Shown here: in pieces, positions 29,758 through 38,510 of the stretch | How positions within the stretch are numbered: position 1 is the first letter of the stretch | Layout of the letters: each line of letters opens with the position of its first letter | Source: Hormoscilla sp. GUM202 | GTDB lineage: Bacteria > Cyanobacteriota > Cyanobacteriia > Cyanobacteriales > Desertifilaceae | Direction of reading: 5' to 3' | Assembly (NCBI GenBank): GCA_005518205.2 | Contig: RFFC02000001.1 | Span: 1 to 64,000 of the forward strand | DNA: 64,000 nucleotides | Notes under the pieces: generated by a model | Databases searched by the model: none | Told to the model about the DNA's origin: nothing | The model's input: only the letters and a program-made list of their open reading frames with translations | Made by a program: the position numbers and the translations under genes

Positions 29758-30231
29758 ATGAGTGAAAAAGCAAAAACAGCCCTGACGGGAAAGGCCCTAC
29801 TGCAAAAAGTAAAAGAACTCTCAGACAAACCGAGGCGAGAAACAGCAAAGAGCTGTGGATATTACACGACCACAAAATCAGGCCAGACCCGTGTGAATTT
29901 AACAGATTTTTATGATGCGGTGCTGGCAGCAAAGGGAGTTGCATTAGAACCGGAAGGATCAAAAGATGGTCGAGGCCGAGAGCCAACTTATAGGGTGAGT
30001 GTCCACAAAAATGGTCAAATTGTCATTGGCTCGACCTACACCTCGGTGATGGGATTGGAAAAGGGTGATGAGTTTGAAATTAAGCTGGGCTACAAGCATA
30101 TTCACCTGATTCAGATAGAAAATCCAGAGAATACAGAGAAAAATGGTAGCCTACCAGCGAGTGAGAACAATGATAGCCAACTAGCGGCTGAAAACGAAGA
30201 GCCAGAGACTGTGGCAGTAGAGGCGTCATAA
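29758..30231 (+). CDS. AbrB-family transcriptional regulator (cyAbrB)
   Basis: 157 residues with the cyanobacterial AbrB layout: an N-terminal segment LTGKALLQKVKELSDKPRRE, the GYYTTTKSGQTRVNLTDFYDA motif and a C-terminal DNA-binding half (YRVSVHKNGQIVIGSTYTS, GDEFEIKLGYKHIHLIQI). CyAbrB proteins regulate carbon and nitrogen metabolism and stress genes. The tail after residue 125 is acidic and rich in Asn and Glu (ENPENTEKNGS). GTG 29755 and ATG 29758 are both possible starts; GAGGAATTAAGG lies just upstream. The terminator is unclear; a 13-bp hairpin at 30575-30603 is distant. Confidence 0.9.
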   Translation: MSEKAKTALTGKALLQKVKELSDKPRRETAKSCGYYTTTKSGQTRVNLTDFYDAVLAAKGVALEPEGSKDGRGREPTYRVSVHKNGQIVIGSTYTSVMGLEKGDEFEIKLGYKHIHLIQIENPENTEKNGSLPASENNDSQLAAENEEPETVAVEAS

Positions 30232-30574
30232 TTTAAGCATGGCTGATGCCACCAGGCTGGAAACCCGCTCTCCGCGATTGCGCTGCGCGCACACGCTTCG
30301 CGTAGCGAACGGCTCTCTGAGCTATTATACTTTGCTCACCTCTATACTTTGCTTACCGGGCGCAAGAGGCTCTACTATAGTGAGCCTAAATCATTTGTGC
30401 AACTCTTCTGGGGGATCAGCGCTGAAACCCTTGCAGAGTAATGATTTCAGCAAACCCCTATAGCACAACTCCTGCACGGCTTGCTATATAGGGCTCAGTA
30501 GCTGGGTTGATTGGGTGGCAAAGTATAGCCTATGCTAGCTGCTGCGCAGCATTTCGTATTCTGCAGTTGGAAGG

Positions 30575-30603
30575 TCAAAAGCGATCGCCCCGATCGCTTT
30601 TGA
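30575..30603 (+). terminator. HIP1-centred hairpin TCAAAAGCGATCG/CGATCGCTTTTGA
   Basis: Perfect 13-bp stem with a 3-base loop. It contains T4 within the right arm but no T-run beyond it. It could terminate an upstream transcript or be a HIP1 palindrome only. Confidence 0.35.
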
Positions 30604-30647
30604 TTGGCATCGGATATTTCCGGAACGTAAGTAGCAAGCAGTCAGTA

Positions 30648-30908
30648 GGGCGTTGCACATTTTGGGGATGATGGTGGCGACGATACCAATTCTCAATTCC
30701 CAATTCCCAATTTCAAATTAAAATAAGATATAAACAGCCAGATATAGATATTTATCACCAGAACAGATGCTGGTACGTCGTCAGTGTTATTGGTAGACAG
30801 GGACTAACGTTGTTGGTACGTCGTCAGTGTTATTGGTAGACAGGGACTAACGTTGTTGGTACGTACGTGGTCACTTATCACTTATCATCCCGTCCGAAGT
30901 GCAACGCC
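30648..30908. repeat. Palindrome P5 (GGCGTTGCACA) with expanded interior, copy 1
   Basis: GGCGTTGCACATTTTGGGG on the left and GTGCAACGCC on the right form arms similar to those at 34796-34908. The interior here holds the 43-bp tandem repeat. Confidence 0.55.
30771..30866 (+). repeat. 43-bp tandem repeat, two full units and a partial
   Basis: Units begin TGGTACGTCGTCAGTGTTAT at 30771 and 30814 and are identical; a third starts at 30857 and breaks off after about 8 bases. Confidence 0.85.
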
Positions 30909-31382
30909 GTCAGTAGTAATTAGACGAGATGCTTTCCATTCCCAGAGATAAAGAGTGAACCTGTAATTTCCGTCAAGCGCCGGTGAAAGCAGTCAAGGCA
31001 AAGAGGGTCTATGACTGAGGGTGCTGCCCAGTGAGAATAGTACGGATACTGAAGGGGAAAGCTGGACTGCTTGAGGCGGTCAGGACAACCCCCCTGGGGC
31101 GATCGCCATCACCAAGACCCCACTAGCAACTAAATGAGAAAGTTATAGTTAAATGAGAAAAATTGAGGTTAGATTACCGCCGGTTCTACCAATAAAAATC
31201 TGGTGGGGTGTGGGTAAATGCTCTAGAACTGCAGGCGCTTTGCCATAGAGATGGAAACAGAACCAGTGCTGGCACATATCGGCTGATTCTGGTTGCAGCG
31301 CTAATCCTAGCAAGACTAACAGGCGGACTTCTAACCGCAAAGCTTTGGGCCCAAATCGGATGGCTGGGCAACGTCAGTTCGA

Positions 31383-31427
31383 CAGTTGTCAGTTGTCAGT
31401 TGTCAGTTGTCAGTTGTCAGTTGTCAG
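31383..31427. repeat. Heptamer tandem repeat CAGTTGT
   Basis: About six uninterrupted copies of CAGTTGT. It is the complement of the TGACAAC array at 21741-21766 and a typical cyanobacterial short tandemly repeated sequence. Confidence 0.85.
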
Positions 31428-31520
31428 CCACCTAACTAACCCGCGACCCATGGGCTCTAGTCGCGAAAAAGCAAAAATATCCATATCCCGAGCCAGTCTC
31501 CCGAGCGTTCTCTAGAAGAT

Positions 31521-32425
31521 TTAAAAAACAGCCATCGGTAGAGCCGGTAAGCCTTTTGGCATTAAGTCGAGGGATGGTTTTTTAGGTAAATAGGTGTAAG
31601 CTGTTAATCCAGCTAACATATTAACCAAAAAATTCCACACACTTCTGTGGCGAGAATGTTCGATTTGAAAGATGTTCTTTAGTTGGTCATTAACTGTTTC
31701 AATTAAAGCTCTTTTACGCAATAATATTTTGTCTATTAACTTAATTAATTTTTGTTTCATATTTTTCGTCTGGTAATCAGTTGTAAACCTTGCGCGTATA
31801 ATTTTTCAAAGAATTCTTGGGAAATATATCCGCGCTCGCCAAACAGTTTACCTATCAAATCTTTAGTCAAGTCAGGAACCGGTTTACGATCGTCAACATT
31901 GCCAGGTGTGAGCTTGAATGCGAGTAGTTCTCCTTGGTCATTAATAATTAAATGCAACTTGAAACCGTAGTGCCATCCCATAGAATTTTTACCCCAACCC
32001 ACTAAACCCTTAAAGACTTTATGAGACTTGGAACGGCAAGGATGACAGACTTCAATTGGAGTCGAATCTACGAAACTAATGCCAGTAATTTGGCCACGTC
32101 TCGTCCGTATAAAACAGCACAATAACATTAATGACCAAGGCATTAATTCTACGAAACGACTGTAGCTGACTAAATTTGGAAAAGCTTTACGCCAGTGGGG
32201 GATTACTTGTAGAGTATAAAACTCCTTAAATGTTCTAAAGCCAGAACCGTGAAACGCAATTGCAATGGTCATGATTTCACTCAAACTCATTCTTGAACGG
32301 CAGATTTTTTCACCGGCGATCGCCGTCAACTGAGGTTGCTGCTGCCAGTAGTATTCAAAGTTTTGATAAAAATCATCCACGTCGCAAAAAATTTGAGTAA
32401 TATCAAGACGACTTTTAATTTCCAT
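31521..32425 (-). pseudogene. IS982-family transposase, frameshifted
   Basis: The main frame (ATG 32425 to 31757) has IS982 features: YWQQQPQLTAIAGEKICRSR, the first catalytic aspartate in GISFVDSTPIEVCHP, GWHYGFKLHLIINDQGEL and LTPGNVDDRKPV, then GERGYIS. The C-terminal part, with the final acidic residue in [14 protein letters not shown], is in the -1 frame (31521-31760), overlapping as ATATGA. Family members are normally one frame, so this is probably a mutation. A perfect 10-bp inverted repeat CACCAAACCT/AGGTTTGGTG (32428-32468) lies just upstream and may belong to the element's end. No target duplication was identified. Confidence 0.8.
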
Positions 32426-32468
32426 AACACCAAACCTCGTGAGAACTATCTTTATTATAGGTTTGGTG

Positions 32469-32893
32469 CTTTCTTTTTGGGCAAAACAATCACGCTCGAT
32501 CGCCCGACTCTGGTCATCCGAGACCGGCAGGCAGGCGGCACAAGTCCAAGAACTCAAACCAAAAATTCTGCTTGGCCACTACGTTGGCACCTGCTGTTTT
32601 CAACAATCGCTGCTAGTTGCATATAATTCTCATTAGTATTTGATTATTGATAATAAAGTTCCTAGCTGGATATTCCAGAAGTTAGGACTGGCAAGACTTA
32701 CAGCGTTTAAAGTCCGTCGAACTCACGTTGGGCAGTCTCATAATTATATAAGATTTTGCTCATAAAAGCTCAAAATCTCTGATTTTTGGAGGAGATCGGG
32801 GGAGAAGGGGGAAAAATATGTAATGATCGTTAACATAGGAATTAATAAAACATTTAAAAGTTTTACAGAACCCAAACAGGAGGATGGAACTCG
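32469..32893. other. Spacer before ftsH
   Basis: No gene recognised. The ftsH promoter should lie in this region; I did not find an unambiguous -35/-10 pair. Confidence 0.35.
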
Positions 32894-34732
32894 GTGAATA
32901 AACGGTGGAGAAACGCGGGACTGTACGCGCTGCTGGCAATTGCGGTGATTGCATTGGCAACAGCTTTGTTTGACAAACCCCCCCAAGCTAGGGAGACATG
33001 GCGGTACAGTCGGTTAATTTCGGAAGTCGAAAATCAGAAAGTTGATAAGATCAGCATCAGCGCCGATCGGTCAAAAGCCCTGGTGACGGCGGAAGACGGC
33101 ACCAAAATTATGGTTAACCTACCATTCGACCGGGATCTGCTCGACATTTTAACTCGGAACCATGTGGACATTGCGGTGTTGCCCCAAAGTGATGATGGGA
33201 TGTGGATGCGGGCGCTGAGCAGTCTGTTTGTGCCGATTATACTGGTGGTTGGTCTGTTCTTTCTGCTGCGACGGGCTCAAAATGGACCGGGTTCTCAGGC
33301 AATGAACTTTGGCAAGTCGAAAGCGAGAGTGCAGATGGAGCCCCAAACTCAGGTCACTTTTGGTGATGTGGCTGGGATTGAGCAGGCGAAACTGGAACTG
33401 AATGAAGTTGTCGATTTCCTGAAAAATGCTGACAGGTTCACGGCTGTAGGGGCGAAGATTCCTAAGGGGGTGCTGCTAGTAGGCCCTCCTGGTACGGGTA
33501 AGACTCTGCTGGCAAAAGCTGTAGCTGGTGAGGCGGGCGTTCCTTTCTTCTCTATCTCTGGTTCGGAGTTCGTGGAGATGTTCGTCGGTGTTGGTGCTTC
33601 CCGAGTCCGAGACCTGTTTGAACAAGCTAAGCAGAATGCTCCTTGTATCGTGTTTATTGATGAAATTGATGCGGTGGGACGTCAGCGAGGTGCTGGTTTA
33701 GGTGGCGGAAACGATGAACGGGAGCAAACTCTCAATCAGCTGCTGACGGAAATGGACGGGTTTGAAGGTAATACGGGGATTATCATTATTGCGGCGACTA
33801 ACCGCCCAGATGTTTTGGATGCGGCCCTGCTGCGCCCTGGTCGGTTCGATCGCCAGGTGGTGGTCGATCGCCCTGATTATGCGGGGCGTTTGGAAATTCT
33901 CAATGTGCATTCTCGTGGTAAAACTCTGTCTAAGGATGTGGAACTGGAAAAGATTGCCCGTCGGACCCCTGGGTTTACGGGGGCTGATTTGTCGAATTTA
34001 CTCAATGAAGCGGCAATCTTGGCGGCCCGTCGTAATCTGACGGAAATCTCTATGGATGAGATTAATGATGCGATCGACCGAGTTCTGGCAGGACCGGAGA
34101 AGAAAGACCGGGTGATGAGCGAGAAGCGCAAGACTTTGGTGGCTTATCATGAAGCGGGTCATGCTTTGGTGGGTGCTCTGATGCCAGATTATGACCCGGT
34201 ACAGAAGATTAGCATTATTCCGCGCGGTCGCGCTGGGGGCCTGACCTGGTTTACTCCCAGTGAAGATCGGATGGATTCGGGTTTGTATAGCCGTTCTTAT
34301 CTGCAAAATCAGATGGCGGTGGCCTTGGGAGGTCGCATTGCCGAAGAAATTATCTTCGGTGAAGAGGAAGTGACTACGGGTGCTTCTAATGATTTGCAGC
34401 AGGTGGCCCGGGTGGCCCGTCAGATGGTGACCCGGTTTGGCATGAGCGATCGCCTGGGTCCTGTGACTCTGGGGCGTCAGCAAGGTAATATGTTCTTAGG
34501 TCGCGATATCGCGGCAGAACGGGATTTCTCTGAGGAAACTGCGGCGGCGATCGATGATGAAGTCCGCAATTTGGTTGACCAAGCTTATCGTCGTGCTAAG
34601 AATGTTCTGGTGAATAATCGTCAAGTTCTCGATCGGCTGGCCCAATCTTTGGTGAATAAGGAAACTGTTGATGCTGAAGAACTGCAGAAGATGCTCACTT
34701 CTAATCAGGTGCAGATGGCCGCGAGCGCCTAA
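32894..34732 (+). CDS. ftsH: ATP-dependent zinc metalloprotease FtsH (FtsH3/Slr1604-like)
   Basis: Membrane-anchored AAA+ protease that removes damaged membrane proteins, in cyanobacteria including photosystem II subunits. Two N-terminal helices (about 8-26 and 110-126) flank a lumenal or periplasmic domain. The AAA module has Walker A GPPGTGKT (197-204), Walker [17 protein letters not shown] and the second region of homology [20 protein letters not shown]. The zinc site is HEAGH (about residue 424). The sequence resembles Slr1604-type FtsH more than Slr0228, judging by [16 protein letters not shown]. Length 612 is normal. The start is GTG at 32894 with AGGAGG upstream. The gene looks intact. 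Confidence 0.96.
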   Translation: MNKRWRNAGLYALLAIAVIALATALFDKPPQARETWRYSRLISEVENQKVDKISISADRSKALVTAEDGTKIMVNLPFDRDLLDILTRNHVDIAVLPQSDDGMWMRALSSLFVPIILVVGLFFLLRRAQNGPGSQAMNFGKSKARVQMEPQTQVTFGDVAGIEQAKLELNEVVDFLKNADRFTAVGAKIPKGVLLVGPPGTGKTLLAKAVAGEAGVPFFSISGSEFVEMFVGVGASRVRDLFEQAKQNAPCIVFIDEIDAVGRQRGAGLGGGNDEREQTLNQLLTEMDGFEGNTGIIIIAATNRPDVLDAALLRPGRFDRQVVVDRPDYAGRLEILNVHSRGKTLSKDVELEKIARRTPGFTGADLSNLLNEAAILAARRNLTEISMDEINDAIDRVLAGPEKKDRVMSEKRKTLVAYHEAGHALVGALMPDYDPVQKISIIPRGRAGGLTWFTPSEDRMDSGLYSRSYLQNQMAVALGGRIAEEIIFGEEEVTTGASNDLQQVARVARQMVTRFGMSDRLGPVTLGRQQGNMFLGRDIAAERDFSEETAAAIDDEVRNLVDQAYRRAKNVLVNNRQVLDRLAQSLVNKETVDAEELQKMLTSNQVQMAASA

Positions 34733-34788
34733 TCGAGGCCCTAAAAGATGGCCCCCTACCTGGTTTCTCAACTTTCACAACTGATTTG

Positions 34789-34915
34789 GAATTGCGGCGT
34801 TGCACAATTACGGGATGATGGGCATAGTTGCAGAAGTCTTAAACCTAGACTACAAGCCAGTTTAAGTTATGTGCATGCGTAGGCATCATCCCCAAAATGT
34901 GCAACGCCGGAATTG
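34789..34915. repeat. Palindrome P5, copy 2
   Basis: GAATTGCGGCGTTGCACA (left) and TGTGCAACGCCGGAATTGC (right) with GATGATG/CATCATC inside. A relative of the palindrome at 30648-30908. Confidence 0.65.
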
Positions 34916-34968
34916 CTATACAATCATGGCGAGATGCAATCAGCGGGCGATCGCGCTATTTATTGATC

Positions 34969-35223
34969 CTATGCTTCCCGGCGGTGACGAACTTCTAGGA
35001 TGTTGATGATGATAGTATCATCATCAATGCTGTAGATTATTCGATAATCGCCAACCCGAATTCGCCATTGGTTTTGTCTACCCTTTAACTTCAGACAGCC
35101 AACAGGACGGGGTTCATTGACTAAAGCATCAATCTTGGAACTGAGTCTACTACTGATTTCAATTGGTAGTGAATTCAGTTCTTTTTGAGCAGACCGCGTA
35201 AAAATGATCGGATAATCAGACAC
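34969..35223 (-). CDS. RelE/ParE-family toxin
   Basis: An 84-residue protein of the RelE/ParE fold: start YPIIFTRSAQKELNSLP, central GCLKLKGRQNQWRIRVGDYRIIY and terminal IINILEVRHRREA, the usual basic ending. RelE-type members cut mRNA on the ribosome. The gene is complete and follows an antitoxin-like fragment (35264-35443) on the same strand, whose N-terminus is now separated by a MITE. Whether a functional antitoxin exists elsewhere is unknown. Confidence 0.85.
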   Translation of the reverse strand: MSDYPIIFTRSAQKELNSLPIEISSRLSSKIDALVNEPRPVGCLKLKGRQNQWRIRVGDYRIIYSIDDDTIIINILEVRHRREA

Positions 35224-35263
35224 TTAACTTCCTCTTCGATTCTAGAGATCGTTTCACTTCTTT

Positions 35264-35443
35264 TCAGGAAATTGTAGGTTCATTTTCTCGCTCGTCTGCA
35301 ATTAGACCATCATATACATCTTCCCATAGTTCCCCGTGTTTCTCGAAGTCAAGGACTACGGCTATTTTTTCCCCGACTGAGTTGATTAAGAACTGGAAGT
35401 CTGTTGGTTCGCCCAATTCCGATAATACATCTGCCCAAAACCA
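35264..35443 (-). pseudogene. Antitoxin-like gene, C-terminal fragment
   Basis: Minus-strand reading with EPTDFQFLINSVGEKIAVVL, then FEKHGELWEDVYDGLIADER and a stop at 35264, directly upstream of the RelE toxin. It looks like the small Phd/RelB-like antitoxins that accompany such toxins. Its 5' part is missing where the MITE begins. Confidence 0.6.
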
Positions 35444-35444
35444 C

Positions 35445-35633
35445 TAGCGGGACTTTGACAAAAAATAAGCGTAAAATGGCATCAAACCCTTTCACAGAGC
35501 CCCTTTTAGGTCGATCAGGTCTCAATCTCCGCAGGCTCAGGGTTTGCTGCCATTTGATACCCTTCGACGTAAAACCCCCACGCCGTAAGCGTTTGAGTAG
35601 TTTTTTGCCTGAGAAAATCTCAAAGTCCCGCTA
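35445..35633. mobile_element. 189-bp MITE with TAGCGGGACTTTGA inverted repeats
   Basis: Perfect 14-bp terminal inverted repeats TAGCGGGACTTTGA (35445-35458) and TCAAAGTCCCGCTA (35620-35633), with TA at each edge. It has no coding capacity and separates two antitoxin fragments, so it is a miniature element inserted in the toxin-antitoxin locus. Confidence 0.8.
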
Positions 35634-35704
35634 GGTTCTTTTAGGTCAACAATTGCCGCAGTTTTCTGGCCTTGATGGTCCGTTAAAAATTGAACTCCTC
35701 GCAT
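35634..35704 (-). pseudogene. Antitoxin-like gene, N-terminal fragment
   Basis: From ATG 35704 the minus strand reads MRGVQFLTDHQGQKTAAIVD then LKE, where the MITE starts. It resembles the text QFLINSVGEKIAVVLDFEK of the fragment beyond the MITE, so the two pieces may be remnants of two related antitoxin genes and not one split gene. Confidence 0.6.
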
Positions 35705-35729
35705 CGCTTGTCATCTCCTAATCTGATAT

Positions 35730-35792
35730 CTATAAAATTACCTTTAGGTCTTTTTTTGCTGATGGTTGAATAATGACTTGGTAATCAGACAT
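35730..35792 (-). pseudogene. RelE-like toxin remnant
   Basis: A 20-residue reading MSDYQVIIQPSAKKDLKVIL then stop, matching the start of the intact toxin (MSDYPIIFTRSAQKEL). Upstream at about 35845 there is a further antitoxin-like tail (GDEPDVPLE). This is a second, decayed module beside the first. Confidence 0.55.
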
Positions 35793-35963
35793 TCAACTTT
35801 TCTCTCTCCATTAGCTGACTTTCAAATTATTCCAGGGGAACGTCTGGTTCATCTCCTATATCCTGGAAGCAGTAGGGAGCGAGGTAAAATTGCTCAAGCT
35901 TCAGGCATCAGAACCTGGTGATGATAAACAAGTAATGATTCCCCAAATAGGTCAGAACGATCA

Positions 35964-36130
35964 GGAACGGATGAGTCGTGAACACTAACGGATGAGTCTT
36001 ACACGGGAACGGACGAGTCCTGGACACTAACGGATGAGTCTTACACGGGGGGGAACGGATGAGTCGTGGGGGAACGGATGAGTCCTGGACACTAACGGAT
36101 GAGTCGTGGATACTAACGGATGACTCGTCA
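35964..36130 (+). repeat. Minisatellite built on ACGGATGAGTC
   Basis: Eight copies of ACGGA(T/C)GA(G/C)TC joined by linkers such as CTGGACACTA, TTACACGGG and GTGGGGGA. Unit length varies from about 19 to 24 bases. It is not translated in any clear frame. Confidence 0.8.
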
Positions 36131-36744
36131 GATGTCGCACATCCCTCCCAAACTATTCCCTTCGGTACAGCCCTGATTCACACTGATGCAGATTAGTTGC
36201 AGATAATATACTCCGAACGGTCAGGAACTGCGCTTTTTTGACCAGGAAAGAATTGTCCGGAGCGAGGGGGGGAATAATTGAGAGAATCTTGTGCCTCAAG
36301 AGTAACTCCCCCCGTAGCGCGTAGCGCACTTCGTAAAAACGCAGCGGCTGCGCAGCAGCTAGCAATCTCCAGCGGTCATACTGGGTAGGAGATTGCTAGC
36401 GCTCCTGGCTTACGCACGCTTACGCTGCTGCGCTAACAGGGGACTCGGGTGTGGAGTATCAGTAATCTCGCCAAGGCCCCCTCGCTCCGGACATATTCAA
36501 TAGCCGCAAAAAGCGCAATTCGTTCGCGTAGCGTGCGCGCAGCGCAATCCCTTTGGGAGTATACCATCCCCGATCGCCTCAAACCTATACACCGCCGATG
36601 CTACCGGACCCGACGATCGCATCGGGTTTTTTGGCATCAACTCTGGGCGCATTTTCCGTTGCCGATTTCATCCTGATTTCATATTTGCCCATTATCTTGA
36701 TAGATAGTAGTCCCGATCTAGACGCTAAAACAAGAAGTAAAGCC
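36131..36744. other. Gene-free spacer with repeats
   Basis: Contains a perfect 13-bp hairpin GCTAGCAATCTCC/GGAGATTGCTAGC (36358-36400) and GCGCAGCG-type repeats (36521-36548). No gene is recognised. Confidence 0.45.
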
Positions 36745-37140
36745 ATGTCAGGAGTACACAATCATTCCGGAACGGCATCTGACAACAGCTCAGATATGAT
36801 GCAGGGGACCGCACGGGAAATGGACATGACTCATCGATGCCTCTCGGGTAGTGCGACTAGCGCTCCCGAGAGGCATCGAAACGGCCATCATGGTTCTGGG
36901 GCTATGTCCCATGCAAATATGGTGCCCTTGGGGCTGTTGCTCGTCGGTTCTTTGGTTTTTGTTGCAGTATTTGTGGTCCGCAATTCTCCAATTTATCGAT
37001 GGGTTAAAGGGAATATTCTGGACAGTCTGTTTAGTAAAAAAACCTTGGGACTGGGAGTTTTCCTGATGTTGACGGGGGGTATTCTGAGCGTCACTAACCA
37101 ACTTAAGAAGCGCAACGATGGATATGCATGGGGGACATGA
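36745..37140 (+). CDS. His/Met-rich small membrane protein, probably linked to metal efflux
   Basis: From ATG 36745 (MSGVHNHSGTASDN) the protein has a His/Met/Asp-rich N-terminal part, a membrane helix (PLGLLLVGSLVFVAVFVV) and a second hydrophobic segment (TLGLGVFLMLTGGILSV). A P1 palindrome (36834-36879) lies in frame within the N-terminal part and is translated as HRCLSGSATSAPERHR. The following frame overlaps its end and begins with another His/Met-rich segment like the N-terminus of RND efflux adaptors. This suggests a former copper or heavy-metal efflux operon. An upstream ATG at 36553 is less likely. Confidence 0.5.
   Translation: MSGVHNHSGTASDNSSDMMQGTAREMDMTHRCLSGSATSAPERHRNGHHGSGAMSHANMVPLGLLLVGSLVFVAVFVVRNSPIYRWVKGNILDSLFSKKTLGLGVFLMLTGGILSVTNQLKKRNDGYAWGT
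36834..36879. repeat. Palindrome P1 in the His/Met-rich gene
   Basis: Perfect 15-bp stem TCGATGCCTCTCGGG/CCCGAGAGGCATCGA with the loop TAGTGCGACTAGCGCT, the reverse complement of the loop at 29518-29533 at 14 of 16 positions. Confidence 0.88.
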
Positions 37141-37725
37141 TATGTCCCACGATGAGATGATGGCGGTAGATGGTTCTTTTAACCCTACTCCGGTCACGGT
37201 TGAAGTTGTTAAACCTCACTTGCTAGAAGCTGATTTACTGATGCTGTCTCGCATGGATTGGCAATTAAGTCTTAACTCCCAACAGCAACTCAAGCAAGAA
37301 CCAGTTTACTTGCAGGATTTAGTCAGTGACGTCGCCGAGGAATTGGCTTCCTTAGCATTAGCATCGGAGATTACATTGCGGGCCGAAATTAGAGTTCGCG
37401 ATCCCCTGGAAGTGATGGGGAATGCGGAACAACTGTATCGCCTGGTTTCTAACTTAGTTATAAATGGAATTCAATATACATCACCAGGAGGAGTTGTCAT
37501 GTTAAGATTAGAGAGAGATGCAAATTATGCTCTAATTCACGTCGAAGATAATGGCGTGGAGATTTCCCCAGAGGAAAAATCGCAGATTTTCGATCGCTTC
37601 TATCGAGTGAATAAAGCACGTTCTAAAAATAAAGGAGGTTTTGGATTAGGATTGTCAATAGCAGGGGCGATCGCCTAGGTCCATCAAGGGGCGATCGCCG
37701 TCCATAGTCAACTAGGTCAGGGAAG
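37118..37725 (+). pseudogene. Chimeric pseudogene: efflux-adaptor N-terminus joined to a histidine-kinase C-terminus
   Basis: The first 35 residues (MDMHGGHDMSHDEMMAVDG, then NPTPVTVEVVKP) look like the start of a periplasmic RND efflux adaptor. The rest is the end of a sensor histidine kinase: LLMLSRMDWQ, the N-box LVSNLVINGIQYTS, the G1 box HVEDNGVEI, the F-box IFDRFYRV and the G2 box GFGLGLSIAGAIA. A TAG then interrupts the reading, which continues in frame as VHQGAIAVHSQLGQGS. A deletion appears to have fused two genes, followed by a nonsense mutation. The kinase has lost its sensor domain and phospho-acceptor histidine. Confidence 0.75.
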
Positions 37726-37729
37726 TCGG

Positions 37730-38075
37730 GATTTCCAATAGCAGTAGCAATCTCGTCCCATAGTTCGGTGGTAATGCGCTCGTCACAATCAACTATCAGC
37801 ACCCACTCGTTGCGGAAGGGTAGGTTTTCTAAGGACCAGTTTTTCTTTTTCGGCCAGTGCCCATTATAGTAAAACTGAACCACTCTCACCTGACCATAAT
37901 CAGGATCTTTATCGAAGCTTTCGGCTATTTCTACCGTCCGATCGCTACTTTGGGAATCTACTACAAAAATTTCATCTGCCCTCTTCAGGATATCCAGGCA
38001 AGCCCGAATATTTCGCTCTTCGTTTTTAGCGGGAATCAGTACCGATACGGGAATCTTGTCTAGGGCGGAATTCAT
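37730..38075 (-). pseudogene. Glycosyltransferase family 2, C-terminally truncated
   Basis: Starts MNSALDKIPVSVLIPAKNEE with the family-2 fold: DEIFVVDSQSSDRTVEIA, then HWPKKKNWSLENLPFRNEWV and LIVDCDERIT (the metal-binding D-x-D-like motif). The match to WaaE/KdtX-like glycosyltransferases ends near NPDFPDLVDYG, where the reading runs antisense into the kinase fragment until a stop at 37623. The C-terminal half is lost at the same breakpoint that ends the kinase remnant. Confidence 0.72.
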
Positions 38076-38198
38076 GGTGGCAAAGAGAGTTTATAGAACT
38101 ATTGTCAATGAAACTTTACGAATATTTCCTGACAAATGCTTATTTTTTGATTATACTCGATCCTAGGAGCATTCCTCGAATCGCTGCACCCAAATAAC

Positions 38199-38501
38199 CT
38201 ATTTGACCGTAAGCATATAGTTCTTCATTGGATAGCAATTTTTTCCGATTCTGCCCAAATTGGGGTCTGCGCCTGTATTCCGCGCTACCGACAGACCCAG
38301 CACTGACTCAAAGACATAGCGGAGACGGGAATCTGATAGTCTCGCTTCTACCACTTCACGGGTGCGATCGCTCGAACCATTATCTACCACCAGGACTTCA
38401 AAATCGGGAAAGTCCTGGGCCAGCAAGCTATCTATGGCTGCTCCCAGATAATTATCCCGATTGTGAGTACAGATAATTGCCGACATTTTCGGGTCAGTCA
38501 T
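38199..38501 (-). pseudogene. Glycosyltransferase family 2, N-terminal fragment
   Basis: Residues 1-80 are a typical GT2 N-terminus: MSAIICTHNRDNYLGAAIDS, DFEVLVVDNGSSDRTREVV, LGLSVARNTG. The reading then becomes unrelated (PNLGRIGKNCYPMKN) and stops at 100 residues, whereas family members have at least 230. It is a truncated gene, separate from the one at 37730-38075. Confidence 0.72.
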
Positions 38502-38510
38502 GATTATTCC

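Larger units (their letters stand above)
30232..31520. other. Long gene-free, repeat-rich spacer
   Basis: No convincing gene. It contains GCGCAGCG-type repeats (30283-30314), a 13-bp HIP1-based hairpin (30575-30603), a 43-bp tandem repeat within a P5 palindrome (30648-30907) and a heptamer array (31383-31427). Confidence 0.6.

Noticed and set aside
30771..30866. CRISPR array
   Set aside because: Only two complete 43-bp units that adjoin with no spacers between, and no cas gene nearby.
31208..31435. 75-residue frame reading into the heptamer array
   Set aside because: Its end is a translation of the CAGTTGT repeat and the rest shows no family features.
35964..36130. Hammerhead ribozyme array (GGATGAGTC resembles CUGAUGAGUC)
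   Set aside because: The conserved CUGAUGA is not matched (CGGATGA), and no GAAA plus stem III segment follows any unit.
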